Origin: Sporichthyaceae bacterium
GTDB lineage: Bacteria; Actinomycetota; Actinomycetes; Sporichthyales; Sporichthyaceae
DNA: 64,000 nt
Assembly: GCA_036269075.1 (NCBI GenBank)
Contig: DATASX010000108.1
Coordinates: forward strand, 1 to 64,000
Direction: 5' to 3'
The position numbers and the translations under genes were made by a program. Below the pieces are notes generated by a model. The model was given only the letters and a program-made list of their open reading frames with translations, did no database searches and was not told where the DNA came from. Of the stretch, positions 31,576 through 41,273 are shown piece by piece (the stretch's first letter is position 1; each line of letters begins with the position of its first letter).

Positions 31576-32073
31576 TGCCCCGTCCGCCTGCTCGGGGTCC
31601 TCGGCGCTGGGCAGCCCGAGCTGCTCGGCCAGCGAGGTCAGCAGCTTGCGTTCGGTGTCGTACGCCAGCTTGCGGGTCAGGTCGGTCAGCGGCACCCAGG
31701 CCACCTCGTCGACCTCGATGTCGGCGTCGGACAGCTCGCCGGACTCGGCCTCGAGCAGGAAGTGGTGGACGGTCTTGTGCACCCGGTGGCTGTCGGCGAC
31801 GAACCAGAAGTCGATGACCCCGAGCTTGGAGAGCACCCGGCCGCGGATGCCGGTCTCCTCCTGCACCTCGCGGACTGCCGCCTCCTCGGGGCTCTCACCG
31901 GCCTCGAGGTGTCCCTTGGGCAGTGACCAGAGCAGCCGACCGCGTCGGTCGAGGCGTCCGATCAGAGCGCCCTGGGCCACCGGGCCGCCGCGGTCGACCA
32001 CCAAACCCCCGGCGGACACCTCGGAAACCGTGCGCAAACGCTTGGGCGACGACTGCGCACGGGAGCGTGACAC
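31573..32073 (-). CDS. NUDIX hydrolase (MutT4-like)
   Basis: 166 residues. The Nudix box is complete: [20 protein letters not shown] followed by TGI, which coordinates the metals that hydrolyse a nucleoside diphosphate linked to X. The preceding [10 protein letters not shown] is also family-typical. The substrate cannot be read from the sequence; position and similarity point to the mycobacterial mutT4 (Rv3908) neighbourhood. The GTG start at 32073 begins the divergent gap to pcnA. Confidence 0.9.
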   Translation of the reverse strand: MSRSRAQSSPKRLRTVSEVSAGGLVVDRGGPVAQGALIGRLDRRGRLLWSLPKGHLEAGESPEEAAVREVQEETGIRGRVLSKLGVIDFWFVADSHRVHKTVHHFLLEAESGELSDADIEVDEVAWVPLTDLTRKLAYDTERKLLTSLAEQLGLPSAEDPEQADGA

Positions 32074-32210
32074 CTGTCGATGTTATTCCTGTGGCGGTGG
32101 CCTGACCTCGCGTTGCCGCAGCGGGGCGGGCGCGTGCCGAATTGATATGTCCGCGGGGCCGTCCGGCCGCCCGGTCGGAAGGTGCCGATCGGGCACTAGG
32201 CTGGCCGGTC

Positions 32211-33689
32211 GTGTCTGCCTCGAAATCCCTCGACTCGACCGCGCCGCCGCCGGCCCCCACCAACGGGCTGTCAGCGGCGCAGCGACGGGCGGTGGCCGAG
32301 TTGATTCGGGTTTCCCCGGTGGCCGTGGAACTGGGCCGCCGCTTCGAGGCCGCGGGCGCCGAGCTGGCTCTGGTAGGCGGCTCGGTCCGGGACGCCCTGC
32401 TCGGCCGGCTGGGCCATGACCTGGACTTCGCCACCTCCGCCCGGCCGGAGCGGACCGCGCAGATCCTGCGGGGCTGGGCCGAGTCGGTGTGGGACGTCGG
32501 GGCCGCGTTCGGCACGGTCGGGGCCCGGCGCGAGGGCTACCAGCTGGAGATCACCACCTACCGGGCCGACGTTTATGACCGCTCCTCCCGCAAGCCCGAG
32601 GTCACCTATTCCGAGTCGCTCGGCGACGACCTGGTGCGCCGCGACTTCACGGTCAACGCGATGGCGGTGCGGCTGCCGGCAGCGGATTTCGTCGATCCGC
32701 ACGACGGCCTGCGCGACCTGGCCGCGAAGGTGCTGCGCACCCCGCGGACCCCGGCTGAATCGTTCTCCGACGACCCGCTGCGGATGATGCGCGCCGCCCG
32801 ATTCGCCGCCCAGCTGGGCTTCGACGTCGCCCCCGAGGTGCACACGGCGCTGGTCGAGATGGGCCAGCGGCTGGAGATCATCTCGGCCGAGCGCATCCGC
32901 GACGAGCTGATCAAGCTCGTCGACGCCGCGCAGCCGCGACGTGGCCTGCAGTTGCTCGTCGACACCGGGCTGGCCAACCGGTGCCTGCCTGAGCTGCCGG
33001 CCCTGCGGTTGGAGATCGACGAACACCACCGGCACAAGGACGTCTACGAGCACACCCTGACCGTGCTCGAGCAGGCCATCGCGCTGGAGACCGACGGCCC
33101 GGACTTCGTGCTGCGCTTCGCCGCACTCATGCACGACGTCGGCAAGCCGCGTACCCGGCGCAACGAGGCCGCCGGCCGGGTCAGCTTCCACCACCACGAG
33201 GTGGTCGGCGCCCAGATGACCAGAACGCGGATGAAGGCGCTGCGGTTCGACAAGGCCACGACCGAGGAAGTCGCCCGGCTGGTCGAGCTGCACCTGCGCT
33301 TCCACGGGTTCGGCACCGGCGAGTGGACCGACTCGGCCGTGCGCCGCTACGTGCGCGACGCCGGGGACATGCTGGAGCGGCTGCACCAGCTGACCCGGGC
33401 CGACTGCACAACCCGCAACCGGCGTAAGGCCGCCGCGCTGGCCAAGTCCTACGACGAGTTCGAGAACCGGATCGCCAAGCTGGCCGAGGAGGAGGAGCTC
33501 GCCTCCCTACGTCCGGCGCTGGATGGCAACCAGATCATGGCCGAACTCGGGCTGCGGCCGGGCCCGGACGTCGGCGCCGCGTACCGGTACCTGCTGGACC
33601 TGCGCATCGAGCAGGGCCCGCTGGACTCCGAAGCCGCGCGGGCCGCGCTGCGCGCCTGGTGGGCGGAGCGAGGGGCTACGAACCGGTAA
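32211..33689 (+). CDS. pcnA: CCA tRNA nucleotidyltransferase / poly(A) polymerase family
   Basis: 492 residues from the GTG at 32211. The class II nucleotidyltransferase signature is LVGGSVRDALLGRLGHDLDF with the DxD metal pair. RRDFTVNAMAVRLP and the RMMRAARFAAQLGF RNA-binding motif follow. A C-terminal HD domain is present: HHHRHKDVYEHTLTV and ALMHDVGKPRT. It adds or repairs the 3' CCA of tRNAs, which is needed here because tRNA-Ile lacks an encoded CCA. A TAGGCT hexamer at 32197-32202, less than ten bases from the GTG, suggests a leaderless transcript. It is conserved next to mutT4-murJ (Rv3907c) in mycobacteria. Confidence 0.94.
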   Translation: MSASKSLDSTAPPPAPTNGLSAAQRRAVAELIRVSPVAVELGRRFEAAGAELALVGGSVRDALLGRLGHDLDFATSARPERTAQILRGWAESVWDVGAAFGTVGARREGYQLEITTYRADVYDRSSRKPEVTYSESLGDDLVRRDFTVNAMAVRLPAADFVDPHDGLRDLAAKVLRTPRTPAESFSDDPLRMMRAARFAAQLGFDVAPEVHTALVEMGQRLEIISAERIRDELIKLVDAAQPRRGLQLLVDTGLANRCLPELPALRLEIDEHHRHKDVYEHTLTVLEQAIALETDGPDFVLRFAALMHDVGKPRTRRNEAAGRVSFHHHEVVGAQMTRTRMKALRFDKATTEEVARLVELHLRFHGFGTGEWTDSAVRRYVRDAGDMLERLHQLTRADCTTRNRRKAAALAKSYDEFENRIAKLAEEEELASLRPALDGNQIMAELGLRPGPDVGAAYRYLLDLRIEQGPLDSEAARAALRAWWAERGATNR

Positions 33690-33789
33690 CGCCCGGGTTG
33701 GGTGATCGCTTCTCGTGGGTACGGTCGTGACAATTGGTACGAAACTTCCGGCAGCAGCCCACACTGCCGGGCCGGCCCGGGAGGCTCGA

Positions 33790-35418
33790 ATGCGGATCCG
33801 AGTCGCCCGCCGGCACCGGGGCGCCGCGCTCGCCGTCGCGGCGATGCTCGTCCTGTCCGGCTGCGGCGACTGGGGTGGCGACGACACCGCGTTCGGGGCG
33901 AGCACGGTCGGCGCGCTGACGGTTTCCGGCTGTCGGCCGCAGAACCCGCTGATCCCGTCGGACACCAACGAGGTCTGCGGCGGCAACATCCTCGACCAGG
34001 TCACCGCGAAGCTGGTCCGCTACGACCCGGAGACCGGCAACCCGAGCAACGACCTGGCGCAGTCGATCGACACGACGGACAGCAAGGTCTACACGATCAA
34101 GCTGAAGCCCGGGATCAAGTTCCAGGACGGCACGCAGGTCACGGCGCACAACTTCGTCGACGCCTGGAACTTCGCCGCGTACGCGCCCAACGCGCAGGCC
34201 GACGCCTCGTTCTTCGAGCCCATCGCCGGCTACGGTGACGTCTCGGCCAAGACCCCGACGACCGACAAGATGTCGGGGCTGAAGGTCCTCGACGACTACA
34301 CCTTCACCGCGACGATGCAGGACACCTACTCGATCTTCCCGTTGGTCGTCGGGTACGAGGCGTTCGCGCCGTTGCCGGACTCGTTCTTCCGCGACAAGGG
34401 CGCCGCGTTCGGGGTGCACCCGATCGGGGCCGGCCCTTTCAAGTTCGTCTCCGGCAACCCGGACGCCGGCTACGTGCTGGCCGCCGACCCGAACTACGAC
34501 CGGGCGGGCAAGCCGCACATCTCCGAGGTCGTCTACAAGGTCTACACGTCCTCGCTGGCGGCCTACAACGACCTGATCTCCAACCGCCTCGACATGCTCG
34601 ACGTGCTGCCGACCGCGGCCCTGCTCGGCTCTGCCTACCAGCAGGACATCCCCGGGCGGTCGTTCTCCCGGGTGGTCGGGCAGTTCCAGTCGGTCGACTT
34701 CCCGCCGGCCAAGGTCGACCCCAGCTACAACAACGTGAAGCTGCGGCAGGCGCTGTCGATGGCGATCGACCGGCAGTCGATCATCGACGCGGTCTTCGGC
34801 GGCACCAAGCAGATCGCGACCGGCTGGGTCTCGCCGGTGGTCAACGGGTACAAGGCGGGCGCGTGCGGGCAGTGGTGCGTGTTCAACCCGACCCAGGCAA
34901 AGGCGCTCTACCAGGAGGCCGGCGGCCACCAGGGCCCCATCACGATCTCGTACAACACCGGTGAGGGCGCCGATCACGGTCCGTGGATCACCGCGGTGTG
35001 CAACAGCATCCACAAGGTGCTCGGCGTGGAGTGCGACCCGACGCCGGTGGCCACGTTCAAGTCCTTCCGCGACCAGATCGTCTCCCACAAGATGCACGGG
35101 TTGTTCCGCACCGGCTGGCAGATGGACTACCCCTCGATCGAGGACTTCCTGACCCCCATCTACCGGACCGGGGCCTCCTCGAACGACAACGACTACTCGA
35201 ACCCGGCCTTCGACGCGAAGCTCAAGGAGGCCGGCGAGCAGAGCTCGGTGGCCGCCGCCAACGCCGCCTACGAGCAGGCCGAGGCGTTGCTGGCCAACGA
35301 CATGCCGTCGCTGCCGATGTGGAGTTCGAAGCTCGTCGGGGGTTTCTCCGACCGGGTCGCGAATGCCTCGCTGACGGTGTTCGGGACGTACAACCTCGCC
35401 GCGGTGACCATCAAGTGA
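33790..35418 (+). CDS. Peptide/nickel-type ABC transporter substrate-binding lipoprotein
   Basis: 542 residues from the ATG at 33790 with GGGAGG six bases upstream. The lipoprotein signal ends in the lipobox MLVLSGCGDWGG (Cys is the lipidated residue). The SBP_bac_5 fold is shown by LVRYDPETGNPSNDLAQSID, YTIKLKPGIKFQDGTQVTAH and LRQALSMAIDRQSIIDAVFG. It captures peptides or similar solutes outside the membrane and delivers them to the permeases encoded next. It is the first gene of a five-gene operon (33790-39430). The precise ligand cannot be deduced. Confidence 0.92.
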   Translation: MRIRVARRHRGAALAVAAMLVLSGCGDWGGDDTAFGASTVGALTVSGCRPQNPLIPSDTNEVCGGNILDQVTAKLVRYDPETGNPSNDLAQSIDTTDSKVYTIKLKPGIKFQDGTQVTAHNFVDAWNFAAYAPNAQADASFFEPIAGYGDVSAKTPTTDKMSGLKVLDDYTFTATMQDTYSIFPLVVGYEAFAPLPDSFFRDKGAAFGVHPIGAGPFKFVSGNPDAGYVLAADPNYDRAGKPHISEVVYKVYTSSLAAYNDLISNRLDMLDVLPTAALLGSAYQQDIPGRSFSRVVGQFQSVDFPPAKVDPSYNNVKLRQALSMAIDRQSIIDAVFGGTKQIATGWVSPVVNGYKAGACGQWCVFNPTQAKALYQEAGGHQGPITISYNTGEGADHGPWITAVCNSIHKVLGVECDPTPVATFKSFRDQIVSHKMHGLFRTGWQMDYPSIEDFLTPIYRTGASSNDNDYSNPAFDAKLKEAGEQSSVAAANAAYEQAEALLANDMPSLPMWSSKLVGGFSDRVANASLTVFGTYNLAAVTIK

Positions 35419-35438
35419 CGGCGATTCAAGTGACGGCG
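35411..35438 (+). repeat. 13-bp direct repeat at the lipoprotein gene stop codon
   Basis: TCAAGTGACGGCG occurs at 35411-35423 and at 35426-35438. The first copy contains the TGA stop. It looks like a small local duplication. Confidence 0.6.
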
Positions 35439-35468
35439 TTCGTGCTCGACGTCGGTGGGGAGTAGCAG

Positions 35469-36392
35469 TTGGCCCGATACGTGATCCGGCGCCTGCTGCA
35501 GATGGTCCCCGTGCTCGTCGGGGCGACGTTCCTGATCTTCGCGATGGTGTTCGCGCTGCCCGGCGACCCGGTGGCCGGCAAGTGCGGCGACCGGCCCTGT
35601 CCGCCCGCGTACGCAGCCGCCTACCGGGCGCAGTTCCACCTCGACGACCCGCTGCCGGAACGCTACGTGAAGTACCTGGGCAACCTGGTGAAGGGCGACC
35701 TCGGCGAGGACTCCTCGGGCCAACGGGTCGCGCCGCAGATCACCCACGCGTATCCGACGACGATGAAGCTGACCGGGATCGCGATCGGGTTCGAGATCGT
35801 CATCGGGATCGGAATGGGCGTGCTGAGCGCGATCAAACGCCGCGGGCTGCTCGACAAGAGCGTGCTGGTGGTGACGTTGGTCCTGATCGGCCTTCCGGTG
35901 TTCGTCACCGGGACGGTGCTGCAGTACCTGTTCGGGTTCCGGCTGGGTTGGCTGCCCGGGACCGCCGGCGACGGGACGCTGCACGAACTGGTGCTGCCCG
36001 GCTTCGTGCTGGCCAGCCTGTCGCTGGCCTACGCCTCCCGCATCACCCGGACCAGCCTGGCCGAGGTGTTGCGCGCCGACTACATCCGCACCGCGCGGGC
36101 CAAGGGCCTGCCGACACGGCGGATCCTGGGCATCCACGCGCTGCGCAACGCGCTGATTCCCGTGGTCACCTTCGTCGGCGCCGACATCGGGGCGCTGATG
36201 GGCGGGGCCATCGTCACCGAGGGCATCTTCAACATCCACGGCGTGGGCAACCTCGTCTACCGCGGGATCGGGCAGAAGGAGGGCAACACCGTGACCAGCG
36301 TGGTCAGCATCCTGGTCGTGGTGTTCCTGTTCACCAGCCTGCTGGTCGACCTGCTCTACGCGGTCATCGACCCGAGGATCCGCTATGAGTGA
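35469..36392 (+). CDS. ABC transporter permease, DppB/OppB family
   Basis: 307 residues from a TTG at 35469, with GGGGAG about seven bases upstream. The N-terminal block MARYVIRRLLQMVPVLVGAT is characteristic of DppB. Six membrane helices are expected. The EAA loop that contacts the ATPases is RADYIRTARAKGLPTRRILG, followed by HALRNALIPVVTF. It forms the transmembrane pore with the DppC-type partner encoded next. The insert CGDRPCPP in the first periplasmic loop has two cysteines. Confidence 0.94.
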   Translation: MARYVIRRLLQMVPVLVGATFLIFAMVFALPGDPVAGKCGDRPCPPAYAAAYRAQFHLDDPLPERYVKYLGNLVKGDLGEDSSGQRVAPQITHAYPTTMKLTGIAIGFEIVIGIGMGVLSAIKRRGLLDKSVLVVTLVLIGLPVFVTGTVLQYLFGFRLGWLPGTAGDGTLHELVLPGFVLASLSLAYASRITRTSLAEVLRADYIRTARAKGLPTRRILGIHALRNALIPVVTFVGADIGALMGGAIVTEGIFNIHGVGNLVYRGIGQKEGNTVTSVVSILVVVFLFTSLLVDLLYAVIDPRIRYE

Positions 36393-36448
36393 GCCCCGCC
36401 CGCGTATGAGAGAGCCCCATCCGCGCATCAAAGAGCCCCGTTCAATCA
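36386..36448 (+). repeat. Three degenerate 21-bp tandem repeats between the two permease genes
   Basis: Units start at 36386, 36407 and 36428, each built as TGAGNGAGCCCC followed by about nine variable bases (the third begins TCAAAGAGCCCC). The first unit includes the upstream stop codon. The repeats fill most of the 77-bp gap to the next start. Confidence 0.65.
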
Positions 36449-36469
36449 TCGATGATCGCAGCGTGAGCC

Positions 36470-37384
36470 ATGAGTGACCCGGGGCTGGCGGCGGTCGCCG
36501 AACCGGTCGCGAGCGAACGCGCCCGGTCGTTGGGTCGCGACGCCTGGGACGACCTGCGCAAAAACCCGGTCGTGATCGTCTCGGCGTTGCTGATCGTGGT
36601 GTTCGTGCTGATGGCCGCGTTCCCCGGGCTGTTCAGTCGGACCGACCCGAACCTGTGCGACCTGGCGAACACCCGCAAGCCGCCGTCCTCGGAGGCATGG
36701 TTCGGGTACGACCTGCAGGGCTGCGACATCTACTCCCGCGTCATCCACGGGGCGCGGGCCTCGATCGTCGTCGGGATCCTGTCGACGCTGGCGGTCACCG
36801 TGCTCGGCGGACTGGTCGGGATGCTCGCGGGGTTCTACGGCGGGGCGTTCGACTCGGTCGTCTCGCGCATCGCGGATGTCTTCTTCTCGATCCCGTTCCT
36901 GCTCGGCGCGATCATCGTGCTGACGACGTTCCCGTCCGGTGGTGCGGGCAGCTTCTGGGGGCCGGTGCTGAAGGTCGTGGCGGCCCTGGCGCTGTTCGGT
37001 TGGCCGAGCCTGGCCCGCATCATGCGCTCGACCACGCTGCAGGTGAAGGAGGCCGACTACGTCGCGTCGGCCCGGGCGCTGGGCGCATCGGTGCCGCGGA
37101 TCCTGCGGGTACATGTGCTCCCGAACGCCGTTCAGCCGGTGATCGTCTACGCGACGATCGCGCTCGGCGGGTTCATCGGCGCGGAGGCGACCTTGTCCTA
37201 CCTCGGCGTCGGGCTGGTCCCGCCGACGGTCTCCTGGGGCATCGACATCAACAACGCGCAGAACATCGTGCGCAGTTCGCCGCACGTGCTGCTGTTCCCG
37301 GCGCTGTTCCTGTCGTTGGCGGTGCTCGCGTTCATCGTGCTCGGCGACGCCGTCCGCGACGCCCTCGACCCGAAGCAGCGTTGA
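36470..37384 (+). CDS. ABC transporter permease, DppC/OppC family
   Basis: 304 residues. An N-terminal cytoplasmic segment (AWDDLRKNPVVIVSALLIVV) leads into the first helix, as in OppC-N domains. The permease domain has the EAA loop KEADYVASARALGASVPRIL and VHVLPNAVQPVIVYATIALG. GYDLQGCDIYSRVIHGARAS is the usual sequence before the second helix. It pairs with the DppB-type subunit. Its stop overlaps the next start by one base (TGATG). Start chosen at ATG 36470; the preceding GTG at 36463 is out of frame. Confidence 0.94.
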   Translation: MSDPGLAAVAEPVASERARSLGRDAWDDLRKNPVVIVSALLIVVFVLMAAFPGLFSRTDPNLCDLANTRKPPSSEAWFGYDLQGCDIYSRVIHGARASIVVGILSTLAVTVLGGLVGMLAGFYGGAFDSVVSRIADVFFSIPFLLGAIIVLTTFPSGGAGSFWGPVLKVVAALALFGWPSLARIMRSTTLQVKEADYVASARALGASVPRILRVHVLPNAVQPVIVYATIALGGFIGAEATLSYLGVGLVPPTVSWGIDINNAQNIVRSSPHVLLFPALFLSLAVLAFIVLGDAVRDALDPKQR

Positions 37385-38415
37385 TGACGCAACCGAAGCC
37401 GACCGCCGGCGCGACCCAGGCCGAACCGACGGCGCCGCTGCTCGAGGTCGCCGACCTGCACGTGGAGTTCCGCACCCGCGAGGGAGTGGCTCGGGCGGTC
37501 AACGGCGTCAGCTACGCGGTGCGGCCGGGGGAGACCCTGGCCGTGCTCGGCGAGTCCGGGTCGGGCAAGAGCGTCACGGCCCAGGCGATCATGGGGATCC
37601 TGGACACCCCGCCGGGCTACGTCACCGGCGGGTCGGTGCGCTTCCGGGGCGAGGACGTCCTGAAGATGTCCGAGGACAAGCGGCGCGCGCTGCGTGGCCC
37701 GGCGCTGGCGATGATCTTCCAGGACGCCCTGTCGGCGCTGAACCCGGTGTTCTCGGTCGGCTGGCAGATCGGCGAGATGTTCCGGGTGCACCAGGGCCTC
37801 GCGCGCCGCGACGCGAAGGCGAAGGCCGTCGAGCTGATGGACCGGGTCGGGATCCCGTCGGCCAAGGCGCGGGTCAACGACTACCCGCACCAGTTCTCCG
37901 GCGGCATGCGGCAGCGGGTGATGATCGCGATGTCGATCGCGCTGAACCCGGCGCTGCTGATCGCCGACGAGCCGACAACCGCACTGGATGTCACCGTGCA
38001 GGCCCAGGTCATGGACCTGCTCGCCGAACTGCAACGCGAGTCCGGGATGGCGTTGATCCTGATCACCCACGACCTCGGGGTGGTTGCCGATGTGGCCGAT
38101 CGGATCGCGGTGATGTACGCCGGGCGGATCGTCGAGCAGGCCGACGCGGCCGACCTGTACGCCAACCCGGCGCACCCGTACACGAAGGGGCTGCTCGAGT
38201 CGATCCCGCGGCTGGACGACAAGGGCCGGGCGATCTCGGTGATCGGCGGTCTGCCGCCCACGCTGACCAACTTGCCCAGCGGCTGTTCGTTCCACCCGCG
38301 GTGCAAGTACGTGCGCGACATCTGTCGCACGGAGGTCCCTCCGCTGGTGAAGTTCGCCGGCAACCGGGGTAGCGCGTGCCACTTCTGGCAGGAGGTGGTC
38401 GACGGTGGCGAGTAG
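37384..38415 (+). CDS. ABC transporter ATP-binding protein, DppD/OppD family
   Basis: 343 residues. Walker [11 protein letters not shown], signature [17 protein letters not shown] and Walker [15 protein letters not shown] are all intact. The C-terminal oligopeptide-transporter domain includes the cysteine pattern [16 protein letters not shown], which can hold an iron-sulfur cluster in OppD/DppD proteins. It hydrolyses ATP as a heterodimer with the next gene product. It overlaps that gene by 11 bases. Confidence 0.95.
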   Translation: MTQPKPTAGATQAEPTAPLLEVADLHVEFRTREGVARAVNGVSYAVRPGETLAVLGESGSGKSVTAQAIMGILDTPPGYVTGGSVRFRGEDVLKMSEDKRRALRGPALAMIFQDALSALNPVFSVGWQIGEMFRVHQGLARRDAKAKAVELMDRVGIPSAKARVNDYPHQFSGGMRQRVMIAMSIALNPALLIADEPTTALDVTVQAQVMDLLAELQRESGMALILITHDLGVVADVADRIAVMYAGRIVEQADAADLYANPAHPYTKGLLESIPRLDDKGRAISVIGGLPPTLTNLPSGCSFHPRCKYVRDICRTEVPPLVKFAGNRGSACHFWQEVVDGGE

Positions 38416-39430
38416 TGGCCCCAATGACGAGGTGGTCCTGGAGGTCCGCGACCTGGTCAAGTACTTCCAGCTGACCCAGGGGATTGTGATCAGACGTCAG
38501 GTCGGTGCGGTGCAGGCCGTCGACGGGGTCAGCTTCGACCTGCACCGCGGGGAGACTCTCGGGCTGGTCGGCGAGTCCGGCTGCGGCAAGTCCACGGTGG
38601 CCAAACTGCTGATGGGCCTGGAGAAACCGACCTCCGGCCACGCGTACCACGACGGCCAGGACATCTTCCTCCTCGACGCCGCCGCGCACCGGCGGCTGCG
38701 ACGCAAGATCCAGTTGGTCATGCAGGACCCGTACTCGTCGTTGAACCCCCGGATGACGGTGGCCGACATCGTCGGGGAGCCGTTCGAGATCCACCCGGAC
38801 GTGGCGCCGAGGGGCGATCGGGCACGGCGGGTCAAGGAACTGCTCGATGTGGTCGGGCTGAATCCGGAGCACATCAACCGGTACCCGCACCAGTTCTCCG
38901 GCGGGCAACGGCAGCGGATCGGCATCGCCCGCGCGCTCGCGCTACGGCCGGAGATCATCATCTGCGACGAGCCGGTCTCCGCGCTCGACGTCTCGATCCA
39001 GGCCCAGGTGATGAACCTGCTGGAGCAACTGCAGGAGGAGTTCGGGCTGTCCTACCTGTTCATCGCCCACGACCTGTCCGTGGTCCGGCACCTGTCCGAC
39101 CGAGTCGCGGTGATGTACCTGGGCCGGATCGTCGAGATCGGCACGGACGTCGAGATCTACGAGCACCCGACGCACCCGTACACGCAGGCGTTGCTCTCGG
39201 CGGTGCCGGTGCCCGACCCGACCTTGCGGGGCCGGCGGGAGGTGATCCGGCTGACCGGGGACGTGCCCAGCCCGGCCGACCCGCCCTCGGGCTGCCGGTT
39301 CCGGACCCGCTGCTGGAAGGCGCAGGACAAGTGCGCAACCGAGGTGCCGGAGTTGGTGGAGCGCCTGGCCCGCCACCCGAGCGCCTGCCACTTCGCCGAG
39401 GAGCGTGTGGTCATCGCGCCCGCAGGCTGA
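38405..39430 (+). CDS. ABC transporter ATP-binding protein, DppF/OppF family
   Basis: 341 residues from the GTG at 38405. Walker [14 protein letters not shown], signature [17 protein letters not shown] and Walker [19 protein letters not shown] are intact, as is the H-loop [14 protein letters not shown]. The C-terminal [15 protein letters not shown] cysteine motif mirrors its partner. It is the last gene of the peptide transporter operon. It converges with the MFS gene, and only three bases (39431-39433) separate the two stop codons. Confidence 0.95.
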   Translation: MASSGPNDEVVLEVRDLVKYFQLTQGIVIRRQVGAVQAVDGVSFDLHRGETLGLVGESGCGKSTVAKLLMGLEKPTSGHAYHDGQDIFLLDAAAHRRLRRKIQLVMQDPYSSLNPRMTVADIVGEPFEIHPDVAPRGDRARRVKELLDVVGLNPEHINRYPHQFSGGQRQRIGIARALALRPEIIICDEPVSALDVSIQAQVMNLLEQLQEEFGLSYLFIAHDLSVVRHLSDRVAVMYLGRIVEIGTDVEIYEHPTHPYTQALLSAVPVPDPTLRGRREVIRLTGDVPSPADPPSGCRFRTRCWKAQDKCATEVPELVERLARHPSACHFAEERVVIAPAG

Positions 39431-39433
39431 CGG

Positions 39434-40792
39434 TCAGGACAGCGGGCGCAGTTCCTCCGCCTCGACCCGCACGGGGACCGGGGCCAGCTGGGGGGGCGGC
39501 TCGATGGAGATGCTGGGCAGCGGGCGGCGGTGCTGGCCGGCGGCCTTGCCGTAGAGGATCCCGGCCAGGGCGTAGAGCACGCTGACCGAGATCAGGATGA
39601 TGTAGGACTTCCCGGACTCCGGCATCGTCAGCGACGCCACCGCCGCCGAGGCGACGAACGCGCAGTTGAAGAGCATGTCGTAGAAGGCGAACACCCGGCC
39701 GCGGAACTCGTCCTCGACGTTCTCCTGCACGATCGTGTCCACGCAGATCTTCACGGCCTGTGCGGACATCCCGATCACGAACGAGCCGAGCACGATCGGC
39801 GGGGCCTCGTAGGGTACGACCAGCGCGAAGCCGAACACCGCCGACCAGGCCATCGAGACGATGATCCAGTTGGTCTTGCCGATCCGTGGGGTGAGCTCGG
39901 GGGTGATCACCGCGGCCACGAAGTAGCCCAGGCCGCCGGCGGCGAACACCCAGCCGAGGCCGGCCATCGCGGCGTCGCCGTTGGAGCTCGGGTCGTGGAA
40001 GTAGTTCCGGTACAGCAGCAGGGTGGCGATCGTGCCGGTGCCGTAGCAGAACCGCTGGATCGTGATCAGCGCGAGTGCGTTGCGGGCGGCGGGCCGGTCG
40101 AGGACGTGGCGCACGCCGCCGATCATCTCCCCGGCGGTGTGGCGCAGCGCCTGCCGGCAGCCGACGGTCGCGATCTCCCCGTCCGGACCGAGGCGGTCCG
40201 GATGCAGCCGCGCGGCCAGCGCCGCCGCACCGGCGTAGCCCAGGCCGGTGATCACCATCATCGACGTGGAGGAGCGCCACGTCATGTGCAGCAGCAGCCC
40301 GACCGCGCCGCCGGCCATGGCCACCAGCGAGCCCGAGGTGGCCCAGACCGAGTTCGCCATCACCAGGTCGCGGCGGGCGACGACGTGCGGCAGGGAGGCC
40401 GACATCGCCGAGGAGTAGAACCGGCCGCCGGACAGGATCAGCAACGCCGCCAGGAAGATCGGCACGCCCCGGATGCCGAAGATCATGAGCAGCGTGGTGA
40501 TCGCGACCAGGACCGTGCGAACCATGTTGGTGCGCACCAGCACGTGGCGACGGCGCCAACGGTCGAGGAACACGCCCGCGAACGGTCCGGCGAAGCTGTA
40601 CGGCAGGAGCAGGGTGGCGAAGGTCAGCGCGGCCGCCCCGGATGTCGCCTGCTTCTCCGGGGTGAAGAACACGTAGGACGCCAACGCGACCTGGAACAGA
40701 CCGTCCGCGGCGCCGGATGCCAGGCGCGGCGCGAACAGCCGGCGGAAGTCGCGCTGGACGACAACCACGGACAGGTCGGAGGAGAACGACAC
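39434..40792 (-). CDS. Major facilitator superfamily exporter
   Basis: 452 residues, about 12 hydrophobic helices. The N terminus RDFRRLFAPRLASGAADGLF and the loop FLDRWRRRHVLVRTNMVRTV after helix 3 match the MFS_1/MFS_3 (enterobactin-exporter-like) group with its conserved Asp-Arg. ENVEDEFRGRVFAFYDMLFN is the equivalent motif in the C-terminal half. The transported compound is unknown. The C-terminal ~35 residues are Pro-rich and cytoplasmic. The GTG start at 40792 is followed upstream by a gene-free stretch of 480 bp. An 11-base perfect palindrome, CTGAC-G-GTCAG, at 39427-39437 holds both this stop and that of the ATPase gene. Confidence 0.88.
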   Translation of the reverse strand: MSFSSDLSVVVVQRDFRRLFAPRLASGAADGLFQVALASYVFFTPEKQATSGAAALTFATLLLPYSFAGPFAGVFLDRWRRRHVLVRTNMVRTVLVAITTLLMIFGIRGVPIFLAALLILSGGRFYSSAMSASLPHVVARRDLVMANSVWATSGSLVAMAGGAVGLLLHMTWRSSTSMMVITGLGYAGAAALAARLHPDRLGPDGEIATVGCRQALRHTAGEMIGGVRHVLDRPAARNALALITIQRFCYGTGTIATLLLYRNYFHDPSSNGDAAMAGLGWVFAAGGLGYFVAAVITPELTPRIGKTNWIIVSMAWSAVFGFALVVPYEAPPIVLGSFVIGMSAQAVKICVDTIVQENVEDEFRGRVFAFYDMLFNCAFVASAAVASLTMPESGKSYIILISVSVLYALAGILYGKAAGQHRRPLPSISIEPPPQLAPVPVRVEAEELRPLS

Positions 40793-41216
40793 AGATGGAG
40801 GCTATGCGCGAAAACGCCGCCGTGAAGGGCGAATGTCGATGCCGGACGGGAAGAAAAGCGAGTCGGAGCAAGCCCTTGGCGTTGCCCTGACCTCGCGCTT
40901 TACGGCCATGTGGATCTCCCTTGCCGGTCGGTGCATTTCTCACGCGCACGGCGACCGGAGCCGATGTGCGTTGGACGTTGCCCAGGTGCTCGACGTTCCG
41001 TACCCAGTCTGGGCGGAACCCAATTACGAGTTGGATTCGGCGAGGTGACGATCGACTTCACCGCCGACGAACGTTCGGTACCCGAGAGATCGTGCCGTAG
41101 CCGGGATTGCCCGTCGCTTCCGCGAAATGTGAGCCGCGCCGGCATCGACTTGGTGCGACCCTACGTCCTGCTCGGGCCGGGACGGCGGGCGCGGCGGTGT
41201 CCGACGGCCCGCCGGA
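40793..41216. other. Gene-free stretch between MFS and ino1
   Basis: About 420 bases with lower GC than the surroundings and no frame showing convincing codon bias or conserved protein. Short open frames (for example 40833-41048 plus) lack a family match I recognise. It presumably contains the MFS gene promoter (minus strand). Confidence 0.5.
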
Positions 41217-41260
41217 CGCGAAAGGCGCCGCGCCCCAGGAGGGGTGCGGCGCCTTTCGCG
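41217..41260 (-). terminator. Strong intrinsic terminator of ino1
   Basis: A 20-bp stem (CGCGAAAGGCGCCGC then GCCCC on the left, mirrored on the right, one G-T pair) closes on the loop AGGA. It begins 14 bases beyond the ino1 stop codon on the minus strand. Confidence 0.85.
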
Positions 41261-41273
41261 TTGTCCGTGGCGG

